DNA of 9,713 nucleotides from NCBI GenBank assembly GCA_905212395.1, contig CAJMEI010000027.1:1-9713 (forward strand), given 5' to 3'. Source of the DNA: an uncultured Christensenella sp. (GTDB lineage: Bacteria; Bacillota; Clostridia; Christensenellales; Borkfalkiaceae). Under the pieces are notes generated by a model, which saw only the letters and a list, made by a program, of their open reading frames with translations, had not been told where the DNA came from and searched no databases. Of this stretch, positions 1 to 6,037 are shown in pieces (position 1 is the stretch's first letter; each line of letters opens with the position of its first letter). A program made the translations under genes and the position numbers.

Positions 1-40
1 ACTCTGATAATCAGATACAAATTTCTTTAAAGACTGTAGT

Positions 41-68
41 TAGACAACTGTTGTTGTCATTTTATAGT
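41..68 (+). promoter_or_regulatory. Candidate sigma-A promoter for xer-hflX
   Basis: TAGACA (41-46) and TATAGT (63-68) are each one base from the -35 and -10 consensus, with a 16-base spacer. A start near 75 would give a leader of about 55 bases before the recombinase ATG at 131. This is inferred from sequence match alone. The site overlaps the doubtful minus-strand reading frame, so the two interpretations compete. Confidence 0.35.
43..58. promoter_or_regulatory. Perfect 6-4-6 palindrome, possible operator
   Basis: GACAAC-TGTT-GTTGTC is a perfect inverted repeat. It covers the end of the candidate -35 and most of the spacer of the 41-68 promoter, which is where a repressor dimer would block RNA polymerase. 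It shares the AAC-N4-GTT core and spacing of the Gram-positive LexA box but lacks the flanking G and C of that consensus, so assignment to LexA is speculative. It has no T-tract, so it is not a terminator. Confidence 0.35.
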
Positions 69-90
69 ATTCATCTTCATTTTCATAATA

Positions 91-96
91 CCTCCT
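91..96 (-). promoter_or_regulatory. Orphan minus-strand Shine-Dalgarno
   Basis: AGGAGG on the minus strand stands 4 bases before one ATG and 10 before a second. It is a textbook ribosome binding site, yet the frame it serves closes after nine codons. It is the best evidence that a divergent gene or a short leader peptide lies, or once lay, at the left edge. Confidence 0.4.
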
Positions 97-130
97 GCTT
101 TTTTATTTATTTTTTTCAAGGAGTTTTACA

Positions 131-1192
131 ATGGCTGACAGTTATTTTGTTGAGAGAAACAGTAAAAATTTAAAAAAATTAAACGAGTTATTGCTTGAAT
201 TACCACATTTTTGTAAAAGTTACTTTATCGGAATAGAAAATACCACTTCTCCCCTGTCAAGACTAAATTACGCGTACGATTTAAGAATTTTCTTTGATTA
301 CGTAGAAAAAAGAGTATTTGTAAACAAAAGAATAAAAGATATGATGATAAAAGATCTAGAAGACATTACGGTAACCGATTTCGAGTGTTTTTTAAGTTAT
401 TTAACGGAATATGAGTTCGAAGGGGAAATACATAGGTGTTCTTTAAAGGCAAAAGCGCGAAAACTTTGCACTTTGCGTAGTTTTTACAAATATTTCTTTA
501 ATAGAGAAATGATTATAGCAAATACCCCCGCTAAAATTAAAACTCCAAAAATTAAAGACGCGGAAATTATTAAGTTAGAATCTAACGAAACGGCTACTCT
601 ATTAGATACTGCGGAATCTGGCGAGGGATTGTCAAAAAGGCAAAAATCTTATCATAATGTAACTAAAACGCGTGATTTAGCAATTTTATCGCTTTTTTTA
701 GGTACAGGAATTCGTATAAGCGAGCTTGTCGGAATTAACTGCGACGACATAAATTTCGATAACAACAGCTTTGTTATAACTCGCAAAGGCGGAAGCAGAA
801 CAATACTTTATTTTTCAAAAGAAACGGCAAAAGATTTATATAATTGGTACGTAAAACGCGCCGAAATCAAAAATTTACCAGCCGAAGAAGACGCTTTGTT
901 CTTATCAATACAAAATAAACGAATTAACGTTAGAACGGTCGAATTTCTAGTTAAAAAATACGCTAAAATCGTTACTCCGTTAAAACATATTACCCCGCAT
1001 AAATTAAGAAGTACGTTTGGTACGTCCCTTTATAAAGAAACGGGAGATATCTATATGGTAGCCGATTTTTTGGGACATAAAGACGTAAATACTACTAGAA
1101 AGCACTACGCATCAATCAGCGAAGATAGCAGACGCCAAGCAATAAAACACGTTAAATTAAGAGAAGAAAACGAAGAAAATAATGAAAATTGA
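131..1192 (+). CDS. xerC: Tyrosine recombinase, XerC/XerD type
   Basis: A 353-residue tyrosine recombinase that cuts and rejoins DNA through a 3'-phosphotyrosine intermediate. Residues ~28-125 match the helical core-binding (SAM-like) domain and ~150-335 the catalytic domain. All active-site residues are visible: R195 in GTGIRISEL, K219 in ITRKGGS, H290 and R293 in HKLR, H316 in LGHKDV, and Y326 in RKHYA. The start is supported by AAGGAG (118-123) seven bases before ATG. A GEGLSKRQKSYH insert just before the first catalytic Arg is, from memory, typical of clostridial housekeeping XerC-like proteins found near lexA and hflX, rather than of phage integrases. No excisionase, att site or cargo is present. 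The stop overlaps the hflX start by 11 bases, so the two are probably one transcript. Chromosome dimer resolution is the likely role. XerC versus XerD cannot be decided here. Confidence 0.9.
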   Translation: MADSYFVERNSKNLKKLNELLLELPHFCKSYFIGIENTTSPLSRLNYAYDLRIFFDYVEKRVFVNKRIKDMMIKDLEDITVTDFECFLSYLTEYEFEGEIHRCSLKAKARKLCTLRSFYKYFFNREMIIANTPAKIKTPKIKDAEIIKLESNETATLLDTAESGEGLSKRQKSYHNVTKTRDLAILSLFLGTGIRISELVGINCDDINFDNNSFVITRKGGSRTILYFSKETAKDLYNWYVKRAEIKNLPAEEDALFLSIQNKRINVRTVEFLVKKYAKIVTPLKHITPHKLRSTFGTSLYKETGDIYMVADFLGHKDVNTTRKHYASISEDSRRQAIKHVKLREENEENNEN

Positions 1193-1601
1193 AAACATAA
1201 AAGATATAAAAAATAAAGATAATTCCATAGAAAATATTAGAAATTATGAAAGAGCGATTGTGTTAACCACTTGCTTTGACGAAGAAATAATATCCCTTGC
1301 AAAAACGGCAAAATCTATCGTTGTAGAAGTTTTTATTCAAAAAATAAAAGAGATTAATCCCGCAACGTATTTCGGAATCGGAAAGCTTTACGAGATATTG
1401 GAGTTTATAAAAAATAATGAAATTGACTGCGCAATATTCGACGGTGATTTAACCCCTTCTCAAACAATAAATATATCTGAAATATTAGGTGTTAAAGTAA
1501 TTGATAGGACTACCCTAATCTTAGATATATTTGCCTTAAACGCCGTTACGGGAGAACTTTTAAATAAAAACACAGCATCTGATGAAATTGATTTTTCCTA
1601 G
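1182..1601 (+). CDS. hflX: HflX N-terminal domain, frame-broken 5' part
   Basis: This 139-residue frame carries the nucleotide-binding-like N-terminal domain of the ribosome-associated GTPase HflX. Family signatures include ERAIVLTTC (~23-31), the GIGKLYEI stretch (~65-72), DLTPSQTIN (~89-97) and VIDRTTLILDIFA (~106-118). HflX normally continues without a break through a short Gln/Leu-rich segment into the GTPase domain. Here the family match fades after AVTGE (~121-125) and the frame ends at TAG 1599-1601, while the rest of the protein continues in the +1 frame from about 1563-1583. The start overlaps the recombinase by 11 bases and has only a weak purine-rich site, which suggests translational coupling. 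Alone this piece could not hydrolyse GTP by the usual mechanism. Both halves keep their conserved residues, so the break is recent, an assembly or sequencing error, or bypassed in translation. Confidence 0.85.
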   Translation: MKIENIKDIKNKDNSIENIRNYERAIVLTTCFDEEIISLAKTAKSIVVEVFIQKIKEINPATYFGIGKLYEILEFIKNNEIDCAIFDGDLTPSQTINISEILGVKVIDRTTLILDIFALNAVTGELLNKNTASDEIDFS

Positions 1602-2430
1602 ACTAAAAGGTAAAGGCGCTTCTTTATCTCGACTAGGAGGCGGAATAGGAACTCGAGGACCGGGAGAAAGCAAATTAGAAACCGATAGAAGACATATAAA
1701 AACTAGAATTTTATATTTAGAAAAAGCTCTTGATAAACTGTCTAAAACGCGAGATTTGCAAATAAACAGAAGAAAAAAAGACGGGGTTAAAAGCGTTGCT
1801 TTAGTCGGATATACAAATTCAGGTAAAACTACCCTTTTAAGTAGGCTTACCGATTGCGATTTACACGGCGAAAATAAACTTTTCGCCACGTTGGATACAA
1901 AAGGCGTAAACTTGGATTTGGGCGATTTTAACGTAATTATTTTCGATACGGTTGGTTTTATTAAAAATATACCCACAACGCTCATAGAAGCTTTTAAATC
2001 GACTCTTTCCGTAGCGTTAGAGGCGGATTTACTTTTAAACGTATGTGATTTAACGCAAGATTTTAACGAACAAATAAACACTACGGTAAAAGTTTTGGAA
2101 GAAATAGGTTGTAAATCTAAAATATTAACCGTATTTAATAAATGCGACGAATCAACTTTTTATCCGCCCATAAATACTGTAGTTATTTCAGCAAAAACAG
2201 GAACGGGACTTGACGATTTAAAGAGAAAAATTAAGGAAATTTTATACGAAGATTATTTAAAACTTAAATTTAATCTTCCGTATGATAAAATCGACGAATA
2301 TTTAAAGCGAAAGAAATACTGCGAAAAATCGACTGAAAGTTATTTTGACGACGTAGTTTTAGCCGAAGTAACTATAAAGAGAAAAAATGCGTCTAAATTC
2401 GATGATTTTATCAAATACCTTAAAAAATAG
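1582..2430 (+). CDS. hflX: HflX GTPase domain, frame-broken 3' part
   Basis: This 282-residue frame continues HflX. It opens with FPRLKGKG and the signature SRLGGGIGTRGPGESKLETD (~16-35), then a helical linker rich in Arg/Lys. The GTPase motifs are all present: P-loop GYTNSGKTT (76-84), the FATLD switch I region (101-105), DTVGF (122-126), NKCD (186-189, for NKxD) and SAKTGTG (203-209). The C-terminal ~70 residues fit the family's end domain. HflX binds the 50S subunit and splits stalled 70S ribosomes under heat or antibiotic stress. ATG 1582 has no Shine-Dalgarno and lies 20 bases inside the 5' frame, so independent initiation looks poor and this is probably not the natural start. Joined to the 5' part the protein would be about 415 residues, the normal length for the family. 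The segment after FATLD looks a residue or two shorter than usual. Confidence 0.88.
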   Translation: MKLIFPRLKGKGASLSRLGGGIGTRGPGESKLETDRRHIKTRILYLEKALDKLSKTRDLQINRRKKDGVKSVALVGYTNSGKTTLLSRLTDCDLHGENKLFATLDTKGVNLDLGDFNVIIFDTVGFIKNIPTTLIEAFKSTLSVALEADLLLNVCDLTQDFNEQINTTVKVLEEIGCKSKILTVFNKCDESTFYPPINTVVISAKTGTGLDDLKRKIKEILYEDYLKLKFNLPYDKIDEYLKRKKYCEKSTESYFDDVVLAEVTIKRKNASKFDDFIKYLKK

Positions 2431-2468
2431 TATATTTATTTTACTTATTAAAATATTTATCCATTTTT

Positions 2469-2492
2469 CATCGGCTGAGCCGATGGACTTTT
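2469..2492 (+). terminator. Probable hflX terminator hairpin
   Basis: CATCGGC (2469-2475) and GCCGATG (2479-2485) form a perfect 7-bp stem with a TGA loop, then GAC and four Ts. It lies 39 bases after the hflX stop. The stem is GC-rich, but the T-tract is short and offset by three bases, so termination may be partial. Confidence 0.5.
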
Positions 2493-2504
2493 ACAAAGAA
2501 AAAT

Positions 2505-2528
2505 CGATGAAAATATCACCGTTTTTTT
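2505..2528 (+). terminator. Weak second hairpin with T7 tract
   Basis: CGATGA (2505-2510) can pair with TCACCG (2516-2521) with one A-C mismatch, and seven Ts follow (2522-2528). It could back up the hairpin at 2469-2485 in ending plus-strand transcription. The stem is short and imperfect. Confidence 0.25.
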
Positions 2529-2541
2529 AATATGAACGTAT

Positions 2542-2570
2542 AAAAAATAGCTCGACTTTCCGTCGAGCTA
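2542..2570 (-). terminator. Rho-independent terminator of the mrp-scpAB operon
   Basis: TAGCTCGAC (2548-2556) and GTCGAGCTA (2562-2570) make a perfect 9-bp stem with a 5-base loop. Read on the minus strand the stem is followed directly by six Ts (2547-2542) and begins about 20 bases after the scpB stop. On the plus strand GATTTT follows, so it may also stop readthrough from hflX. Confidence 0.85.
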
Positions 2571-2589
2571 GATTTTGCAAATTATTATT

Positions 2590-3240
2590 TTAAACGACCA
2601 TATCGCCGTCTTCTTTAAGGATTTCGGAAGTAATAGCCGATTCGTCCAACGCAAGGGACTTGTCATCAGGCGTATACACATCTTTTTTATAAAGATAATT
2701 ATCTTTTTCTTCTTCCATTTCGTTGATTTTCTTCATCATTTCTTCAAAATCGGGAAGTTCGCTTAAAGAATTTATTTGGAATTTCTTTAAAAACTCGTCG
2801 GTAGTTCCAAATTCCGCAGGATGACCTATTACGTCTCTTTTTCCCGTTATTTCTATAATTCCGAGCCTTAAGAGCGTTTGAACGGCGTATTCGCTGTTAG
2901 CTCCCCTTATGTATTCTAATTCCGCTCTCGTAACGGGTTGTTTGTACGCTACTATTGCCGCAACTTCCAACATACTTTTGGAAAGTTCCCTTTCTCTAAT
3001 GGGATTTAAAACTTCCGAAACTTTGTCGACAAGCTTTGGATTAGAGCAAAATTGCAATTTTTTATTGTAAATCAATAAATTAATTCCGTCATTTTCGGAA
3101 TATTTTTCTTTTCTTAATTGTTCCGCAATTCTTAAAACTTCTTTTTCTGTGCAACCGAGCTTATCCGAAATATCTTTGGCTGAAATCGGATTACCCGATA
3201 CGAAAATTATCGCTTCAACTGTTGTCTTCAATTCTTCCAT
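2590..3240 (-). CDS. scpB: Segregation and condensation protein ScpB
   Basis: A 216-residue ScpB, the winged-helix dimer that binds the ScpA kleisin in the SMC-ScpAB complex for chromosome compaction and origin segregation. Family hallmarks are visible: an N-terminal VEAIIFVSGNPIS segment, then LSKSMLEVAAIVAYKQPVTR, the EYIRGANSEYAVQTLL helix, and a second wing with GHPAEFGTTDEFLKKF and SLSELPDFE. The acidic, Lys-rich tail of about 40 residues is low-complexity and usual for the family. I chose ATG 3240 (MEELKTTVEA) because GGAG (3249-3252) lies eight bases upstream. A GTG nine bases earlier (3249) overlaps that site and is less likely. The start lies 26 bases inside scpA, indicating translational coupling. 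It is the last gene before a strong terminator. Confidence 0.95.
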   Translation of the reverse strand: MEELKTTVEAIIFVSGNPISAKDISDKLGCTEKEVLRIAEQLRKEKYSENDGINLLIYNKKLQFCSNPKLVDKVSEVLNPIRERELSKSMLEVAAIVAYKQPVTRAELEYIRGANSEYAVQTLLRLGIIEITGKRDVIGHPAEFGTTDEFLKKFQINSLSELPDFEEMMKKINEMEEEKDNYLYKKDVYTPDDKSLALDESAITSEILKEDGDMVV

Positions 3241-4066
3241 CTTCTTCACTCCATTCTCGTTTAAAAGTAAGCGTTATATCGTCGTAAACGTTATTTTGTT
3301 CGACTCCTATACATTGTAATTTAATTAATTCTAACATAACCTTAAAGGTCGTTATTATTTCAGCAAGCGGAGAATCTTCGTTAAACAATTCAAAAAACGA
3401 ACAAGATTGTTTTTCTTTAAGATAATCGCTTACAAACCTAATTTTTTTATCTTCGCTGTACGCTTCGGCGGGAATTTCTTTTACGTCTTTACGCTTTGTT
3501 TGCCCTAAATTATACCTAAGCATTACTTCGCCGAAAGCTTGTACGAGTTTATCGATATTAAAATCGTTAAACACCACTTTTACTTCCGTAGTAGATTCGT
3601 CGGGTTCTTTATAAAACCTATCAAGCATTTCTTGAGCTTTAAGCTTTTCGCCCGCTTGTTTAAACATTTCGTATTCGTTGATTCTGTTTATTAAATCAAC
3701 TGCGTCTTCGTCTTCCGAATAATCGTAAGAATCGGTTTCTTCGTCGACGATAGGAAGTAAAGCTCTCGCTTTAATTTCAAGAATTTTAGACGCAATTACC
3801 AAATAACTGCTCAATTCTTCTATATCTTTATCTTTTAACCTTTCAACGTAAGCTAAAAATTGTTCCGTAACTTTTGAAATAAATATATCTTCTACCGCGA
3901 TTTTTGCTTCTTTTATTAAAATAAGTAAAACTTCTAACGGTTCGTCTATCGTTTTATCGTTTACGTCTAACGAAATTCTACATTCGTCGACGTAGTTAAA
4001 AAGCTCTTCGTCCGAAATATTTTGCTCGCTGTTATCGACGTTTTGTAAGGAATTTTCTTCTATCAA
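3215..4066 (-). CDS. scpA: Segregation and condensation protein ScpA (kleisin)
   Basis: A 283-residue kleisin that bridges the SMC heads and recruits ScpB. The family core begins near residue 40 with DEPLEVLLILIKEAKIAVEDI, the helix that contacts the SMC neck, followed by VTEQFLAYVERL and SYLVIASKILEIKARALLP. A C-terminal winged helix runs from about 205 to 275 and ends in LTFKREW. The N-terminal ~35 residues are acidic, Asn/Glu-rich and longer than in the Bacillus protein. The start is TTG: no suitable ATG lies nearby, and AAAGGAG (4073-4079) lies six bases upstream, overlapping the stop of the M50 gene. The gap to that gene is 11 bases. The frame shares 26 bases with scpB. Family assignment is firm; the exact N-terminus is less so. 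Confidence 0.93.
   Translation of the reverse strand: MIEENSLQNVDNSEQNISDEELFNYVDECRISLDVNDKTIDEPLEVLLILIKEAKIAVEDIFISKVTEQFLAYVERLKDKDIEELSSYLVIASKILEIKARALLPIVDEETDSYDYSEDEDAVDLINRINEYEMFKQAGEKLKAQEMLDRFYKEPDESTTEVKVVFNDFNIDKLVQAFGEVMLRYNLGQTKRKDVKEIPAEAYSEDKKIRFVSDYLKEKQSCSFFELFNEDSPLAEIITTFKVMLELIKLQCIGVEQNNVYDDITLTFKREWSEEDGRIEDNS
3249..3252 (-). promoter_or_regulatory. Ribosome binding site fixing the scpB start
   Basis: GGAG on the minus strand, eight bases before ATG 3240. It overlaps the alternative GTG start at 3249, so it favours the downstream ATG. It lies inside the scpA coding sequence. Confidence 0.65.
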
Positions 4067-4072
4067 TTTTTT

Positions 4073-4079
4073 CTCCTTT
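4073..4079 (-). promoter_or_regulatory. Ribosome binding site for the scpA TTG start
   Basis: AAAGGAG on the minus strand, six As before TTG 4066. The site overlaps the TAA stop (4078-4080) of the upstream protease gene, so terminating ribosomes could restart on scpA. Confidence 0.75.
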
Positions 4080-4779
4080 ATTTAATCAGTAATGACCAAA
4101 ATTTTATTATCGGTTTTGCCAATAAATTTACAAAAAAATTCATAAATCTACCAAAAATATCTAGAAATGCGAAATTAGAATTTATATCCGCTAAATTTCT
4201 AGCGATAAAACTAAATAAAAGTATTATCAATAAAATTTTATACCCTTTTTCGTACAAAAAGTCAAGAATTTTACTCTTCTTATCTATTAAAGTTGAAATA
4301 AAAACAAAACCGTCTAACGGAAAACAAGGTATTAAGTTAAACACAAACAAACATAAGTTTATATTAAAGCAATATAGTAACGTATAAAAAATAATTTCGT
4401 CGAAAAGCAGAATATCGGGCAATTTTAAGCTTAGGAATAAAAGCGGATAACAAATAAACGCCCCTATCAAATTAGAAACTACCCCCGCAATAGAAACAAA
4501 AGCCGTATCTCTTTTTCTATTTTTAAAATTATTCGGATTAAACGGAACGGGTTTAGCCCAACCGAAGCCTATTAAAATAAGCATTACGAATCCCGTTAAA
4601 TCGAAATGGCATATAGGATTTAAGGATAGTCTTCCGTATCTTTTAGGCGTGTCGTCCCCGCATTTTACCGCAACGAACGCGTGAGCGAACTCGTGAACCG
4701 TCATTACGATAGAAATAGCTATAATGCTAGATAAAACACTTAAAAATCCTTCTAAAGAAGTTAATTGCGAAATCAGCAT
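4078..4779 (-). CDS. M50-family (site-2-protease-like) membrane metallopeptidase
   Basis: A 233-residue multi-pass membrane protein of the M50 zinc peptidase family, short bacterial (YwhC-like) branch. The zinc site is clear: HEFAH at 29-33 inside the first hydrophobic helix, and the third ligand D156 in PCFPLDGF after the Asn of FNLIP. The intervening NPICHFD, GFGWAKPVPFNPNNFKN and AGVVSNLIGA blocks are standard for this branch. Four to five more hydrophobic helices follow, including the C-terminal tail. These enzymes cut substrates within the membrane; the substrate of this branch is unknown to me. No PDZ domain is present, unlike RseP or SpoIVFB relatives with extra domains. AGGAG lies eight bases before ATG 4779, and the start overlaps the upstream gene by seven bases. 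From memory, M50 genes are frequent neighbours of scpAB in Firmicutes. Confidence 0.92.
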   Translation of the reverse strand: MLISQLTSLEGFLSVLSSIIAISIVMTVHEFAHAFVAVKCGDDTPKRYGRLSLNPICHFDLTGFVMLILIGFGWAKPVPFNPNNFKNRKRDTAFVSIAGVVSNLIGAFICYPLLFLSLKLPDILLFDEIIFYTLLYCFNINLCLFVFNLIPCFPLDGFVFISTLIDKKSKILDFLYEKGYKILLIILLFSFIARNLADINSNFAFLDIFGRFMNFFVNLLAKPIIKFWSLLIK

Positions 4780-5201
4780 TTAAGATACTCCTGTAAAATT
4801 TTAACGCAATCTTCTATTATTCTTTCGCAAGGTCTTTCGGCATAATACTGCTCGGTTCTTTCCTGCGGTACGCAACCTTTCGTTACGGAAACGCCTTTTA
4901 ACAAATCTCCGCAGTTAAGCGACCCGTATTTCATTAAAAATTTTGCAATCATAGTTTGCATTTCGCCGTAAGCTTTGGCTTTATCGTCCGTTTTTGTAAT
5001 AAGTCCGTACAAAATTCCTACGGCGTTTACCGCTCCGCATAAATTTCTGGTACGACAAAAACCACCGCCAAGCGCAGAACCCATATTCAATAAATCTTCG
5101 CTTTTAAAACCCGTTAAATCGGAAAAAGCTACTAATACGGATTGAGCGCAATTATAGCCGTTTCTGAAAGAATCGACGGCAATTTTTACTCTCTCGTTCA
5201 T
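4773..5201 (-). CDS. C_GCAxxG_C_C family redox protein
   Basis: A 142-residue Cys-rich protein of the C_GCAxxG_C_C family (putative redox-active or metal-binding). It opens with the typical AVDSFRNGYNCAQSV block (Cys18), then GGGFCRTRNLCGAVNAVG (Cys49, Cys55), LNCGDLL (Cys97), and C-terminal Cys110, Cys125, Cys132 and a final Cys142. Eight cysteines in a small soluble protein suggest cofactor or disulfide chemistry, but the function is not established. No signal peptide or transmembrane segment is seen, so it is probably cytoplasmic. It starts four bases after mrp with only AGGG about 13 bases upstream, so it probably depends on translational coupling. Its placement next to an Fe-S carrier ATPase fits an Fe-S or redox role, which is inference. 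Confidence 0.88.
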   Translation of the reverse strand: MNERVKIAVDSFRNGYNCAQSVLVAFSDLTGFKSEDLLNMGSALGGGFCRTRNLCGAVNAVGILYGLITKTDDKAKAYGEMQTMIAKFLMKYGSLNCGDLLKGVSVTKGCVPQERTEQYYAERPCERIIEDCVKILQEYLKC

Positions 5202-5205
5202 AAAA

Positions 5206-6015
5206 TTATAAAATTCCCTTTATAAATTCGTCTAAATAATTGCTTTCCGTAAGCTCGATTAAGCCTTTGTCGCATAAGGACGCAAAATCTTTATCGAACG
5301 GCATTTGAGCAACCAAGTTTATTCCGTGTTCTTTTGCAATTTCCTTTATATGGCTTTCGCCGTAAATATAATGTTTTTCTCCGCAATTAGGACAAACGAA
5401 ATAAGACATATTTTCGACTATTCCGAGTATCTTTACTCCCATAATATTAGCCATTTTAACAGCTTTTTCAACTATCATGGACACCAACTGTTGGGGCGAA
5501 GTTACAATAATTATTCCGTCTAATTTTATAGATTGAAAAACGGTTAAATTTATATCTCCCGTTCCCGGAGGCATATCTATAAACATAATATCTTCGTCTT
5601 GCCAAATTACGTCAGTATAAAATTGTTTTACAGTCCCCGCTAAAACAGGTCCTCTCCAAACTACGGGGTCGGTATCGTTTTCTAGAAGTAAATTTATACT
5701 CATTACGTCTATTCCCGTTTTGGTTTTTACGGGGAGTATTCCCATTTCCGTTCCGACTGCCTTTTCTTTCAAGCCAAACATTTTAGGAATAGACGGTCCC
5801 GTTAAATCTGCGTCTAAAATAGCGGTTTTTAAGCCGTTTCTTTGAGAAAGTACGGATAAAAGTCCCGTTATCAAAGACTTTCCTACTCCGCCTTTCCCGC
5901 TTACTACCGCATAAACTTTTTTAACTTTTGATAATTCGTTCAATTTTTCAGTAGTTATTCTCGAAGAACACTCTTCTCCGCAAGAACTACAATCGTGCGT
6001 ACAATTTTCGCTCAT
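5206..6015 (-). CDS. mrp: Mrp/NBP35-type Fe-S cluster carrier ATPase
   Basis: A 269-residue P-loop ATPase of the Mrp/NBP35/ApbC group, which bind and hand over Fe-S clusters as dimers. The deviant Walker A is GKGGVGKS (40-47), followed by LDADLTGPSIP (68-77), the switch region FIDMPPGTGD (145-154) and VTSPQQ. The cluster-bridging CPNC motif (208-211) lies in the expected NMSYFVCPNCG block. The N-terminus adds Cys5, Cys9, Cys12 and Cys16 (C-x3-C-x2-C-x3-C), a Cys-rich head common in clostridial members and reminiscent of the NBP35 N-terminal cluster site. AAGGAG five bases before ATG 6015 supports the start. It heads the mrp to scpB run and sits only 22 bases after the stop of the large surface protein. 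MinD-like division ATPases are excluded by the CxxC motif. Confidence 0.94.
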   Translation of the reverse strand: MSENCTHDCSSCGEECSSRITTEKLNELSKVKKVYAVVSGKGGVGKSLITGLLSVLSQRNGLKTAILDADLTGPSIPKMFGLKEKAVGTEMGILPVKTKTGIDVMSINLLLENDTDPVVWRGPVLAGTVKQFYTDVIWQDEDIMFIDMPPGTGDINLTVFQSIKLDGIIIVTSPQQLVSMIVEKAVKMANIMGVKILGIVENMSYFVCPNCGEKHYIYGESHIKEIAKEHGINLVAQMPFDKDFASLCDKGLIELTESNYLDEFIKGIL

Positions 6016-6037
6016 TTTTACTCCTTATAGATTTATT

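Larger units (their letters stand above)
1..130. other. Unresolved upstream region, possible broken divergent gene
   Basis: This stretch before the recombinase has no intact gene. On the minus strand a strong AGGAGG (91-96) precedes three clustered in-frame ATGs (84-86, 78-80, 72-74), but that frame stops after 9 codons (57-86). A neighbouring minus-strand frame reads protein-like from about 83 down to the left edge (it includes ENEDEYYK, then LQSLKKFV) but has no start at the SD and one internal TAA near 42-44. This could be a real divergent gene damaged by two small lesions, or noncoding DNA that is open by chance. The plus strand also has an open frame (from base 3), so the coding evidence is weak. 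I do not recognise a protein family. Confidence 0.35.

Noticed and set aside
1..130. A dif-like recombination site next to the recombinase
   Set aside because: The only palindrome has 6-base arms and a 4-base centre. It does not match the 28-bp dif layout of two 11-base arms around 6 bases.
131..1192. The tyrosine recombinase as the integrase of a mobile element
   Set aside because: No att repeats, excisionase, phage or conjugation genes are nearby. The protein resembles chromosomal XerC-like enzymes, and its neighbour hflX is housekeeping.
1559..1565. T TTA AAT in the hflX 5' frame, a -1 frameshift-type heptamer
   Set aside because: It fits the X XXY YYZ pattern in phase, but a -1 shift reads TAA at once (1565-1567) and enters the wrong frame. 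The GTPase half needs +1, so this heptamer cannot join the halves.
1560..2081. A 173-codon minus-strand reading frame opposite hflX
   Set aside because: It is antisense to conserved GTPase motifs and the protein shows no family features. It is a shadow frame.
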